From positions 6,808,501-6,872,500 of the forward strand of contig NC_092573.1 of the NCBI RefSeq assembly GCF_037975245.1: DNA of 64,000 nucleotides. Direction: 5' to 3'. Below the pieces are notes generated by a model. That model was not told the DNA's origin. It saw only the letters and a program-made list of their open reading frames with translations, and searched no databases. The stretch is from Apostichopus japonicus. Lineage: Eukaryota; Echinodermata; Holothuroidea; Aspidochirotida; Stichopodidae. Each line of letters begins with the position of its first letter. Position 1 is the first letter of the stretch. Below are positions 26,065 to 39,270 of the stretch, one piece after another. Position numbers and translations under genes: made by a program.

Positions 26065-28392
26065 TTGGGACATATCACATGTTTTATGTACCTCCACCCA
26101 CAAGGCTGAAGACTTGGGTCAGTGCTTCGATTGGTCGTTTTTATTATTAATACTATTATTATGGTTGTTGTTGTTATTATTTTCTATTTTCAATAATGAA
26201 ATTGGGGTTAGCAAATGCTGAATTTAAGATACTGACGCTCTTTAGTTGACCTTATGATAGCAAGTTGGTTCAACATTGTTCACGTTCTTCCTTGAAAAAA
26301 ATACGAGAGAAAACAAACAAAAGCAACGACAGAGAGATAGTAAATCGTTCCAGGTCCCAGTGGGACTATGACGTCACGGATTTACAAAATTACATATACG
26401 CGACATTTGTTCTTTGATATTGTTTACAATCGCAGCAAGATCTTCCTCATGTTTGACGGAATTGTTCATCACAAAGATATCTAACGTCTGTTATAGCGTA
26501 TTGTTAATAAAGCTATTGACTAGTAGAATCAAGGACAAATCCTCAGACTGTAGAAATACGTGGAATAATATATATGTTTATAACAACATGTTAATTTTTA
26601 ATACTGACAGCCAACCCACTGATAATCCACTATCGCTATACACTTTGATGTTCGCCGCGAGTTTAAATCCAGTTTTCCATTTTAAGTATAACTAAGGATC
26701 ACAAACGATGGGGAATAAAACGTTTTTCTTTAATTTTGCCCTTTTTGTTTTTTGGAAGAGTGCACTTTTTATGTTCAAACTTTATTAAATCATATGGGTA
26801 AATAGAAGAAAAACAAAACCTAAAACTACAAGTGACTGAAATATCATGGCCTTTTTATTCGATTTCTCCAGTTTCGCTAAAAAGTTTGTTTATTTAAATA
26901 ACCTCAAAAATGCTTAAACCACAGCAATTTTTGGTTGTTGAAATGTCATGAATTTGGAGTAAATGGGATTTTGTTTTGGGTAGAGCCTATACGACAAGCA
27001 TGGTTAACGTATTTACAAACCAATTAAGGTCGTTTATGCCACAAGTAAAAACGTGTAGTTTTACCAAGCACGGTTGCTTCAGAGCCTATAACATATACCT
27101 GCTGTGAGTATTCTTTCATTCGGCACGTTTATATTCTATGAATAATGTAAACAACGGAGGCACTTTCGTGAGACACAACTTGGGCTTGAAGTATCATTGA
27201 GTACGATGCATGAATACAAATTAGTGTACTTTTATTCATCTTGTAAGTAGGCCTACACCAAGCACGTTATACATGATAGAATGAATATGGACATCATTAT
27301 TTCACATCCAATGGCTCATTCCTCGAATTTGTGTGCTACTTTTGACGTTCATTTGACCATTTCCCAGTGTTTCTAAACTTTTGAGTGGTTTCGTTAACTG
27401 CGCGCGTGCTTAACTACAACTATCAACTTGGACTAATTCGTGACTCAAATGTAAGCAATGTGCAAGACTTTTGTCAGTACAGGTTTTTTACACAGTCTAT
27501 ACAGAACCGTTATGGTACTGGCAATGCCTGTATATAGTGCAAATCCATTATTGCTTCAGACGTCATAAATTTGTAACGTTTATTGTATAGAAACAATTTC
27601 GATGGCTGGTTGAATGTGAACTACCGTTTGACGAGTGCTTTATGGTTTGATGTGAAATTGTTATTAGATTGCCATCTGTATTGAGTGGTTTCTGCACGCC
27701 ACAGTTCACATAAACTGCTATGACGTCGATCGAGCGCCAAATTTCTTATATTTTTTTTTGTATGAACTGCTTCGGTTCAGCGCATAGAAGTGTTGTATGT
27801 ATTCCTTGAGCAGTATGTCTATAATTGTAAATATACGGTACTGACTTGGCGATCATTGGGAAAATATATCAAGCGTAAGATTATTAAGGTCAAAATAGGA
27901 ACATTTTGAAGGCATAAAGCCTTTCATGAGAATGTCAACTAATTAAGGGGCACGTGATAAGTTAGTCTGTATTATGGTGACCCATCAACACATGTCGTTT
28001 TCATATCAAGAAATAAGTTCATATAATTAAATACACTCATATCAGACGTCGCTCTGTGATCCATGTGTGTGAAATAACACCTTCGAGAACAATGGTTTAT
28101 TGCTCCATGTATAAATAACATTTCTTTTGTAAATTATCAAACATTGAATTATCCCTATAACATAGCCGAAATTTTAATGTATATTAACATGTTTACCCTA
28201 AGAAAATATATGTTTAGTACGAATTTATTCGTTTGTGTGACTAATTTCAATGCAATACGACCACTTTGAAATGGTACAAAATTTTTCGTGAGATACAATA
28301 TTACACTAAACAATTCCAAGTTTGGTTCCGTTAAGACTCAGTGTTATATCCTACCAGGTATATATATATATATATTTATACATATATATAGG

Positions 28393-28426
<34 letters not shown>

Positions 28427-28647
28427 TATATATATATATATATAAATATATATATATATATTTATATATATATTTATATATATACATATATATATATATA
28501 CTATATATACAATATAGACAATATATATATACATATATATGCCTATCTATATGCCTATATATATATACATATGTATATATATATAGGCATATATATATGT
28601 ATATATATATATTGTGTATATTGTATATATTGTATATATATATGTAT

Positions 28648-28693
<46 letters not shown>

Positions 28694-29448
28694 GTATATA
28701 TATATATATATAGAGTAATGACCTTGATATGAGCAGGACTTGTTAAACGACCAACATGTGACAATATACACTGGAAATAATCAAGATCATTAATATTACC
28801 GATGTTTTCCTTTCTTCTTTATAAGCTTATCTACACACGACAGCAGAAATCGACAATTCGAATGTCAACTATACAATGACGTGAACTATATATAACAGTA
28901 TATTCCAGTAAAACGTTTTTAATATTCGAATAATATCAATAACAAATGAATCTGATATATATTTTTTTTAATCTTCTGTCAACATGCAAACTGCAGATCT
29001 TCCGTTTGCTTGATTTAATTACGTTGCCTTCGTTTAAACAAATCTTAACGGTCCTATTACTATATTCTTATTTGTTTGTGCGATGCACTTCATGTAGGCT
29101 ACAATTCGGTTCAATTTTAAGTGACTGTGTTAGCCATATGCTTAACATGTAAATGTTCTGTTAGCATGGCCAAGTTTATAAGGGATAAACGAAACTGCCA
29201 TTTTCCACCTGAATGTATGTAATTGGATGGGGGTCGGGTGGGGGTTGTATGGGAAGGTGGGGCAACCCTAACAATAAAATTATACAAAGCTTTTAGTGTT
29301 TCGTGTGAAGTAAATATTTTTACACGTAATTAGTCAGATTACTGTCTTTATTAAGAACACAGATATTAGATTAATATTATTGCCAGGGTGGGGGTACATT
29401 GGAATGAAACAAACCCTGTCAACTTGAACTTATACTATTTGAATGGAC
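26065..29448. other. intergenic AT-rich DNA
   Basis: No exon or transposon end could be supported outside the TA microsatellite listed separately. Confidence 0.5.
28358..28713. repeat. TA-rich microsatellite with interruptions
   Basis: About 355 bp of TA runs are broken by short words such as AGGCCTATA, TATTGTATATTG and CATATATATGCC. Frames on both strands are open only because the repeat lacks stop codons in those frames. Confidence 0.93.
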
Positions 29449-29456
29449 GTCCTTAA

Positions 29457-31195
29457 CAGTGGCGTCGCCAAGGGGGGGGGCCAGGGGGGCACGTGCCCCC
29501 CTGGAAAACCTAGTGCCCCCCCGAGTGCCCCCCCATCTGAGATTTGGGTTGGTAAAAAAATATATATATATTTTGTTATATTCAACTCCCATCATCTGAG
29601 TTGGTTTTTCATAAGGACAAAGAAGCACAGTAATTCGTATTTTCTTCAAATGAGCTGCGAAAAAATGAAAAGTTTATCCTTGAACGTCGGGTATCGAAGT
29701 CGTAACCCGCGCCATCACAACAGGTGTCGATATTTACATTGAATGTGTCAGTGCTCACGCCATACCAGCGGATATACACGTCCGCTTCGCGAGCTACATG
29801 ACTGTGAGAAGGGAGGGTACTGCAATATGTTGCCTTGGTCTGAGGTTGACAGGTTAGGAGCTGACGAAATGTGAGAATGTGAGGGTCCGCAGGCACCATA
29901 CTTGCCTATATTTGTGGACCCATATATTAACCCTGTTGTGTAGGGGGTGCAGAGGTCATTTGAGGTCAGATGCTTGTAGGAACAAATGGCGAATGTTCAC
30001 ACCTGCATACTGAGCCATACTCGATGTGTGATCAAACTTTGGATTGCATGGTGAGATCCCTGATAGGAGCCAAAAACGATGCTGGAACCTGTTACATCTT
30101 AATAGATAATGGGCGAAAACGAGAAGGACAAGAAAGGAGTCGGGGGTCATGCACACATTAATTCAACAAATGTAGGTTCTATTGATATAGGGTTAGGCAT
30201 AATATCGACAGCATGTGGTTCATATCCTCTGCAAAATTCTGCGCCTTGTTAAAATCATTACCTCAAAAATAGCAATTTCTGGAGATATCTTCAGATCGAA
30301 TTTAGCATCAAATGTGGCAGCATTTTGCATCTAGCCCATCCTCCGTATGCGAAAATTTTCCAAAGGGGAGGGGGGCAGTGGCGGCGGAACCGGGTGGGGG
30401 GGGGGGGCTTGGGGGCTCAGCCCCCCAATGAAAAAGTTGAGGGGGCAAATGCATGATAAGCCCCCCCCCCCAATATTTACCAAGGCTCCGAAACGTGCAT
30501 CTGCCCATTTTTCAATGCATACTTGTCGATCTGTCCGATGCACACGTATACTATATAGGTGTAATAATTTTAGTAAATGCTGGGGGGACCCTCGGCCCGT
30601 CCCCTGGCTATAGACCACATTGTCACCCCAACCGCGTCTTCACGCCCCGTGAAAAGTGGAAGCAGTGAGTGTGAGTACCGGTAAGCGCAACACAACTTCG
30701 TCTTAGGCCAATGACTTGCTTCATTTCAGCCAGTTCTCCAACATCCCCTTACTACACTCAAAAACGTCTTTGCGAGTACACTACGAGTAATAGCTTCTCT
30801 CTTAAAACACCATCGAATATACAAATTACAATGTTTTTACAGACTTTTACGTGCAATCTGAGAAATTGCAGGCTTGAGACCCATATTTTAGGGCTAGGTA
30901 TTCGCAGCATAAAACACTCGGGAAGTGCCGTTTCCGGTCATCTGGGGGTTTGAAAAACCCAAAATTTTCTTGTACGCTCCGCGCCAACCGATGGTGGCGC
31001 TCCGCTTAGATAGTCTCTACACATTAGCCCCCCCCCCAATAATTATCCCGTTCCGCCGCGCCTGGAGGGGCACCCCCTCCCCTTAGACCCCTCCCCCAGG
31101 ACGGCGATCCGTATCCACCTAAGTGCCCCCCCATCAAATGCTGGTGCCCCCCCTGTTCCCCCCCCCCCAGACTGAAAAGTCTGGTGACGCCACTG
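29457..31195 (+). mobile_element. hAT-type element, 1.74 kb, with a nested insertion
   Basis: A perfect 8-bp duplication, GTCCTTAA, flanks it (29449-29456 and 31196-31203). Its ends are inverted repeats, CAGTGGCGTCGCCA and, reversed, CAGTGGCGTCACCAG. Long G runs follow the left end and C runs precede the right end. The middle contains another element at about 30376-31064. Nothing coding for a transposase was recognised; the short open frames near the ends are G/P-rich artefacts of the homopolymer runs. Confidence 0.88.
30376..31064 (+). mobile_element. second hAT-like element nested in the 29.5 kb element
   Basis: Inverted ends are CAGTGGCGGCGGAACC and, reversed, CAGGCGCGGCGGAACG. The flanks GAGGGGGG and GAGGGGCA agree at 6 of 8 positions in a low-complexity site. 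The insertion splits the block AAAGGGGAGGGG...CACCCCCTCCCCTTAG that is continuous in related elements (52.36 and 56.57 kb), which supports nesting. Near its right end (about 30905-31012) it carries the GCGCCA/TGGCGC hairpin module also found in the 41-44 kb cluster. Confidence 0.75.
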
Positions 31196-31384
31196 GTCCT
31201 TAAGATGTTCTCCATTTTGTTAATATTTGAGTATAACTGGCTGTGTTTCAGAGCCATGTTCTATCTAGTGCCATGCAGGCTCGTTTATTCGTTGTGCAAG
31301 GTTCTCCATGAAATTTGTCTTTCCCTTCAAGATAAGGCACTATTGATCAATGTTTATCTTAAAATGTGATGAAACACGGCCTTC

Positions 31385-32240
31385 TCCCCAACATGTATAT
31401 GAGGGTTAGGCTTGCTACCTCTGTTTTTAGGTTATATGAGGTTAAGATGTCCCTCTACTAACTTTGAGGTTATATGTGGTTGTAACTCCTTGGTATAAGA
31501 TGTGGTAAACGTCTGAGGTTAGACATGATACCTCATGTAATTACGAATATGAGGTTTGCAGATACGTCTGTACTACCTCTGAGGTACGGTGTAATATACT
31601 TTTGAGGTTTCCGCTTGGTGCCTCTGTTGTTAGGTTATATGAGGTAAGAAAGTACCTCTACTACCTGTGAGGTTATACGTGATACCTCTGTTATGGATAT
31701 GTTATGAATATGAGGTTTGCATATACGTCTGTACTACCTCTTAGGTACGGTGTAATATACTTTTGAGGTTTCCGCTTGGTGCCTCTGTTGTTTGGTTATA
31801 TGAGGTAAGAAAGTACCTCTACTACCTGTGAGGTTATACGTGATACCTCTGTTATGGATATGTTATGAATATGAGGTTTGCATATACGTCTGTACTACCT
31901 CTTAGGTACGGTGTAATATACTTTTGAGGTTTCCGCTTGGTGCCTCTGTTGTTAGGTTATATGAGGTAAGAAAGTACCTCTACTACCTGTGAGGTTATAC
32001 GTGATAAATCTGTTATATTATGCATATTAGGTTTGCAGATACGTCTGCAACGTCTAAGGTTATATGCAGTACCATTATTATTAGGTTATACGAGGTTAGG
32101 AGGTGTTCCTATCCTAGCTTTGACGTGAGACTTGCTACCTGTTATATTATGTTATAAGAGGCTATGGCCACCTCTGCTACCTCAATGCAGGTTAGGCTTG
32201 GTGTCTCTGCTATCAGCGTGTGGTAGGTGTTAGCCGTGCG
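31385..32240. repeat. GAGGTTAT-rich tandem repeat with a 161-bp period
   Basis: The word CCGCTTGGTGCCTCTGTTG recurs at about 31611, 31772 and 31933, exactly 161 bp apart, giving about three near-identical units. They are flanked on both sides by diverged material made of the same short words (AGGTTATATGAGGT, TACCTCTACTACC). The words read as AGGT and its complement ACCT, so local inverted pairing is possible. No coding frame runs through it. Confidence 0.9.
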
Positions 32241-34679
32241 CTTAAGTTTGTATTGAGAGGAAAAAAACTAACACTTTATAGATGGTAAACATATATTGTG
32301 ACATTTCAGAAACTATATACTAAAATAATTTTTATTTTCCTTTTTCCGTACAAAGTTATAGCTGCAACTACAACCAGCTGTTTTGGTAATAACGAATTAT
32401 AGGACAGTTTAAGTGTCTTCCAATGCGCATGCGCGCAAGTAATGCATAAATAATGCTGCATCATTCACCTTTACATTCGATTACCTCATTGCTTCGTCTT
32501 TCACGCGGAAAATTAAAAAAAAAAAACGAAATTTATTGCTAACAATATGAGCTTCCCGAAGTACAAAAAAAGCGTCTCCATCACGACTGCATGCATATAC
32601 AATATACTCGTAGAAAAAAAGTGTTCACATATCTCAGACTTGCTCTCTATTCCTTTTCATTTCCATGACAATGAAATCATAAGAATGAGGAATTTCATGA
32701 GAAGTTTTACAGCTTAACCTGAATGTTGTTCGTCAAATCAATTTTCCGACAATTTGAATCTTAGATTATCCCATATTTTGCGATTGCGTACAAATTTCGG
32801 GCATCTTTTTATATCAACCATAAAGCAGTGCTCTTCGACTACAAATGAAGAAACTAAATAATGAAAAATGTGAATTAAACCCGAGGGACCCACCCCGATT
32901 TCTTAACTAAATTAATGTTAATGATCAGGAGTATTTAATAATTCCGTGTTGAATTATAAAAACGTTGTCTATTTTTTTTAATTATTAGTACAACTGATAT
33001 GTTAAAAATGGAAACCAAATTTTTTTTTTTGCTCAATTTAAAAAATTTCGTAGTATTTGGAATGAAACTTGATTATTCCGCCAAATATTTCCCGCGATAA
33101 TTTTTGATGTGAAGTTATATGTTTAAAAATAGAAGTAAGTAATCACATTCAGAAAACTTGTCATTTTTTCTCGTGTTTTGTTACTAAATATCGTCACGTT
33201 CTTACCGTATTTTGATAAGACGTAGCTGAGTGTAGAGTTTCCTTTTCATAAAAATCGATCTTCTTGTCCTCATAATATTTCATTTTCAGGAGATGAATTA
33301 TCGATTTCGTATTGATATTGATATCATTGTATTTTACCAAAGTGTTGCACGAGCAGCATTAATAGACGCGTACGTTATATAAGTGACCGTAGAAACCATA
33401 TAATATGTGTGTGTGCATAAGACATTCACAGTTTGACATGATATACAATCGACATTATAATGCGAAACAAATGGTTTCAACACACAGTCACACAATGAGA
33501 AGATAGTCAAGGCCAGGTAGCAAGGACAAACATTAAAATTCGATATTTTGAGAGATGATCAGAGATTTCTAACAACTATAACGATCAATCGTTCACTTAT
33601 AGTTTGATTGACATGTTTTTATGTTTTTGTGCGTGTGTTGTTGTCGGTATTGATGCCAAGTTTACCTATTACGTATATCATGGTGGGGGTAAAGAATTTA
33701 ACATGTAGAGTGACAAATATACTTTTATCTCACCCCCTAGCTTTGACAGACACTCGACTAATTACGCCACTATAACCCCAGCTGTACATCTAAAGCTTCC
33801 CAGGTGAAAAAAACTGAATCAACATATCCACCAATCTAATACAGAAACTATGTCTTTTTTCCCCTCATATATAGATAACACAATTTAATTTTAACCAGTT
33901 TTTTAATATCTTCTATTTTATCACTAACCCCCCACTAATCTTCCACCACCCATAAAGTTCTGTTTCGAATATTTCATCTAAAACTACCTAATATAAGTTA
34001 TTTTTGGACAGAAATGCAGTCATAACTGAGGAAATAAATTACCTTTCACCATACACTCACCACTCCCCCTCCGCACTCCCTCTCCCCTTCCGGGTCAAGC
34101 CCAGTCTTACCCGCCCCACCCCACCCTCCCCTCAAGTAACAAGCTATCAGGCTCGTCAGCTTCCCAGGTTAATGTTGCCCATAATTATCATGTGAAGCTA
34201 CTTACCCGCTTTACACAGTTGATTTTCTTGATGGCTTACAAATCATCTACGTTCGATGTCTCCATTTTTAAAATGCCGCGAGACGTTTTCTTCAACGAAA
34301 CTCTAAAGGAATATCGTGATGTGTACCTTCTCTCAACTCCTCGCACAAAAACATTGTTGGGAGGTCGAGTACATACCAAAGATGATATTTGATCAGTACG
34401 GAGGGCAAAGTTAGACACGTTGTGGTGTTGAGAACGTATCGAGAGTGTGGGCTTGTTTTCCCATCTCCGCAACTGCAAGCACCAATCAATAATAACGGAA
34501 ACCACCGTGAGAGGATGCATGAAACCAGATAATAAGTCGGACTAAATGCTAGGTTGAAATTTGATTAAAATGCTAGATATTTTTCATCAGTTCCGAGGTT
34601 TGTGCATTCCGCCTCAACTGCCGTTTTTGGTTAACGTTGATGTTTTGCATTAGTTAACAGTGTAACCATACATGTGCTT
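32241..34679. other. intergenic AT-rich DNA, nothing recognised
   Basis: There are no supportable exons. A few A/T runs and a C-rich patch (about 34060-34135) give short meaningless frames. Confidence 0.5.
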
Positions 34680-34685
34680 GACGTG

Positions 34686-35152
34686 TATGGCAAGCCATGT
34701 GGGACAAACACTGCATAATATATCCGCGTATTAATTGGAATTTATACGCGTATTAATTGGAATATATACGCGTATATATTATTAGCCAATCATATGGCTT
34801 AAATATATCCGCGTATTAATTCGAATATATACACGTATTAATTCGAAGATATACACGTATTAATTCGAATATATACACGTATTAATTCGAATATATACAC
34901 GTATTAAATAAAATACATATGGGGATTAAATCCAATATATGCACGGATTAATTAGAATATACACTTAAAAAACATTTCCGCTCTTGCTGTGTACATTTAC
35001 CAAGGATAAATGTATTGGCGGGCTCGCGAGATCGCTTCAGAAAGCGAAACTTTACACAGGTACAACACATGTATATTCGAATTAATACGCGTATATATTC
35101 GAATTAATACGCGGATATATTATGCGGTGTTTGTCCCACATGGCTTGCCATA
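34686..35152. mobile_element. inverted-repeat element with subterminal ATTAATTCGAATATA repeats
   Basis: Terminal inverted repeats of about 85 bp, differing at only about four positions, begin TATGGCAAGCCATGTGGGAC at each end. The first 12 bases themselves form a small hairpin. A 6-bp direct repeat, GACGTG, flanks it (34680-34685 and 35153-35158). Inside the termini, units of about 22 bp (CGTATTAATTCGAATATATA) are repeated several times, chiefly on the left side. There is no coding frame. It is a MITE or a small foldback element; the superfamily is not assigned. Confidence 0.82.
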
Positions 35153-35158
35153 GACGTG

Positions 35159-37198
35159 AAGTGTATCTCACGGTTAACGTGTATACAGCATGCAGCTTTT
35201 TACGGTCATGGTTCAACCTTGGCACTAAGTTGATAACGGTTACCCAGGCTGAAGAAAGCATTCTATAACTATACTGATAGGATAAATAACATCTTACGGA
35301 AAAGGCCCCTACATGTCACGACTGGTGGAGAACCACGTCAGTCTTGATTCGGATTAAAGGGCCACATCACAGGTAGAAGAGATTATGTATTCTTAGTTTT
35401 GTCGTGGTAACAGGAAGGAACATTTTGTAGCCTCATAGTTTTCATGTCCAACGGATATCAATATAGAATGTTTGATTTTTCTATCGTTCTGCTAAAATTC
35501 GTATCCACCTAGTCAATCAAAGTATTTGCAGTGGTTTTAAATATTAATCCAGTCGGACGCCTTTGTGATGCTTTACATAATCAATACCACCCGGTGTATA
35601 CACAAGCATATCAGAGTTATATCTGTTTTATAAACCTTCATTACGAAAATGGCACATTCAGCTCATCTTGGACGCCCACATCAGATGCGTCTTCTACATT
35701 ACATTTGCCATGTAAAACATTAATATGCAGGTCACCAATTGACGTCACAATTGGGATTATTATGAATAGTCATGTTTTAAAACAAAACGGACCATCACAT
35801 AACAATAGTCACAGCAATGTTTTACTCGACCATGGTAAAGCCAGTGTAAGAATTATAGTGACACGTTCAAGTTCATATAGGGGTCGTATTTATGATTCTT
35901 TTGATATGAGTGTTAGGAGTCACGGGATTGGAATAAAATAAGTTCAGGCAGAAGGTTAAACATATTGCTAGATAGTGTTCATACTGTTGGCATGCGAAGG
36001 AATTGAGCACATTGCCATATGGCAAGAAGCCTAACCATGCAGTTTGCCCCGATTTTATGGCGTATGCACTTATATCAATATATAAGTTATCAATACATGC
36101 TACGTTTTAAGCGGTGGTTCATTCGCGACGCATTGGAAGTGTAATGACTTCATCACAACGTATGGGCATATTTACTTGAATACATTTATTAATAATCTAT
36201 AAAGGATTACACATTATGCTATGCATGGTTTCAACTTTTCAGCATCAAACATAGAAATACGTACTTTCCATTTCGAACGCTCCACAATTTGGGTAGAAAG
36301 AACTTGCAGTAGATCCTTCTACTTAAAGGTATGTGCCAGAAACCTCCCTGTTATTACCAAACAACAAGAAACGTATAGTGCCCATAATCATAATAGGAAT
36401 CATATATAAAGCTAAATTTGATTGTTAATTAGCGAATATACAAAAAACAGTAATATTCTATGATTCGTTAATACATAGGATTAACCACATAAACAAGCAA
36501 TTTACATTATAATCCATGTAATAATCCATGTAATTATTTGATGTATACATATGTGCATGCGTGTGGTGCATTGTAAGGAAACTATTCAATGATATACCCT
36601 GTAATTAGGAACATCGTATGAAGACGCAACAAAAAATGGTCATTTACATTATTAGGTGAAAGTTTTCGAAAGGTCCCCCCCCCCCCTCACCTTTCTCTAA
36701 ATTTCTTGTTTCCCTAATTTTTACTTCTTTCTTTCTTTAATTTGTATTCCAATTTTTCGGATCAACTAGGTTTGGGACCCCTTGCCTGGGTCCATCTAAT
36801 CCAGTGTTAAATAGCTAGGGCCTTAGCAGAGCCAAAGCAAATACTGCCTTAGGTTATATCAAATCGTAAGTCTGTAGCATTATACTAAATCCAAAGAGTA
36901 GAGGGCGTAACTACTTTAAACATAATCGAGCATTGGCTATATACGGCTCTGAAACAACGTCTCTCACAGTAAACATCATACTTAGAGCTGATGGGGTGTG
37001 TGTATACCTGCTTAAAATAGCATGCGCTATTAGAGACTTGTATCAGCTTATTGCAGAATAAACCCACATAACTGTAAAGAAGTTGGTAGAATTATCCCAA
37101 AGTATTTATTGATTATTTGACGGAAAACTCATATATAACTCCGAATTAAGTCTTCACGAAGACCCGGAGTGGAAGAAGTTGAGGTAGGGGATGCAGGG
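35159..37198. other. intergenic DNA with one unexplained 136-codon frame
   Basis: The plus frame at 35531-35941 is the longest here outside repeats. I recognise no domain, signal peptide or splice context, so it is not called as a gene. A C-run lies at about 36676-36687. Confidence 0.45.
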
Positions 37199-39270
37199 TA
37201 CCCAGCAAAAAATGTACCCTAATTTTACTGCGGTAAACTATGGTAAATGTGTGGTAAATAGGGTAAATGTGTGGTAAAATTGTGGTAAAATCAATCGCGG
37301 TACATTTACCGCAGTTTTACCATGGTATTACCGCGGTAAAAGTATGGTAAAAGTGCGGTACATTTACTGCGGTAAATTTACCGCAGTTTTACCATGGTAT
37401 TACCGCGGTATAAGTAGGGTAAAAGTGCGGTACATTTACCGCGGTAAATTTACCGCAGTTTTACCATGGTATTACCGCGGTAAAAGTGCGGTACAATTAC
37501 TACGGTAAATTTACCACAGTTTTACCATGGTATTACCGCGGTAAAAGTGCGGTACATTTACTACGGTAAATTTACCGCAGTTTTACCATTATATTACCGC
37601 GGTAAAAGTAGGGTAAACGTGTGGTACATTTACTACGGTAAATTTACCATAGTTTTACCATGATATTACTGGAGTAAAAGTAGGGTAAGTTTATATGGTA
37701 CATAAACTACATAGGTGAAATTCCTACAATTGTGCCATGATTAACCACAGTAAAAAATAGGGTAAAACTATACGGTGCAACTATACTATGGTAAATTTAC
37801 CCTAATTGTACCATGATTTTACCACAGTAGAACATATATGGGACACACTATGAAACATGATGGTACATTTACAGCAATTTTTCCATGATTTTGTCCCATA
37901 TTTTTGCAATACTGATATGACAAACCTTTTGTTCTACTCATATCTTAATGTTGGCAATATAAATTACCTGTGGATATGAGTTGAATAAAGAAGATAGACA
38001 AACTGCTATTCTTATATGTTATAGTATGCATCTCTTTTCCTAAAAAAAAACAAGCAGAGGATAGATACATAGAGAATTCCTTCATGGAATCCCTGATATA
38101 TTTGAGAGGAGACAACAATTAATTCTTTTTTCGCTATTAGGGAGAACCTAAAAGCCTTTAAAATGAAAAAAAAAAAAACTATATAAACTAGCACACATAA
38201 GGCATAGCTTCTGTGCCTCAACACTGTAGAACACGAAAATTGACCAATCAGTGTCCTCAGATTTGGGTATTCTCTGTCAGGTCCATTAAATGACTTGACA
38301 CGTCTATGTATCTATGATCAGAGTACTCTTTCCATTTAAAACAAGTCTTTGAGGACAATAAGAGATCAAAAGTCCAATCTGGACTACCAATTAAGTCAAA
38401 AGAAGAGAGTCAGGGATCATACCAGCCAGGGTAATTGAAATTCAACAAAGCTTTCTCATGTGTGAAACCTCCATGGGTTTGATGAATTAAAAACTGTTGC
38501 ATGCTACAACTGTGGACCAACATGTCAGGCATACAACCATTACATTAAGGGTAAAGGCATATAGCCAAATTATGATACAGTACACTGATGGGTGAAATTC
38601 AAAGAAATATATGGTGTACATTCTGATTGAAATTAGGACAAAATCATGCTCAATGTGAGGTAAAACTGTCCTACAATTAGTGTAAAATCATGGTAAACTG
38701 AGGTAAAACTAAGGTAAAAGCGTGGTAATTCTATGGTAATATTGGGGTAAAAGAACGGTAAACTGTGGTAAAAGTATGGTAAATTGAGGTAAAACTAAGG
38801 AAAAAGCGTGGTTAATATATGGTAAAATTGGGGTAAAAGAACGGTAAAACTGTGGTAAATTTAGGGTAAAAGTGTAGTAAATGCGTGGTCAATCTAGGGT
38901 AAAATTGGGGTAAAAGAACGGTAAACTGTTGTAAAAGCGTGGTAAATTGAGGTAAAGCTAAGGAAAAAGCGTGGTAAATATATGGTAAAATTGGGGTAAA
39001 AGAACGGTAAAACTGTGGTAAATTTGGGGTAAAAGCGTGGTAAAAGTATGGTAACACCGTGGTAAATTGCGGTAAAATTGGGGTAAAAGTGAGGTAAAAC
39101 CATGGTAAATTTGTGGTAATTTACTGCGGTAAACCGCGGTTTACCGCGTCCATAGGGCCAAAATACCGCGGTAATGTACAACAAATTTACCGCGTTTTTA
39201 CCCCGGTTTTACCGTGGTAAAAGTGTGGTATGTTACCGCGGTAAATTTGAGGTAAATTTTTTCCTGGGTA
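37199..39270. mobile_element. 2.07 kb element with GGTAAA/TTTACC-repeat arms
   Basis: It starts TACCCAGCAAAAAATGTACC and ends with the inverted version (reversed: TACCCAGGAAAAAATTTACC). The left arm (about 37225-37850) and right arm (about 38650-39265) consist almost wholly of variants of GGTAAA or its complement, often paired as TTTACCGCGGTAAA palindromes. Between them lies about 800 bp of non-repetitive DNA with no recognised gene. The flanks share only GGG or TA, so the duplication length is undetermined. This looks like a foldback-type element; mobility is inferred from the termini. Confidence 0.72.

Noticed and set aside
29419-31257. Gly/Pro-rich frames within the 29.5 kb element
   Set aside because: They are produced by G and C homopolymer runs near the transposon ends.
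35531-35941. 136-codon plus frame as a gene
   Set aside because: No recognisable domain, no flanking splice or promoter evidence, and it lies in AT-rich DNA among many chance frames. It could be revisited with RNA data.
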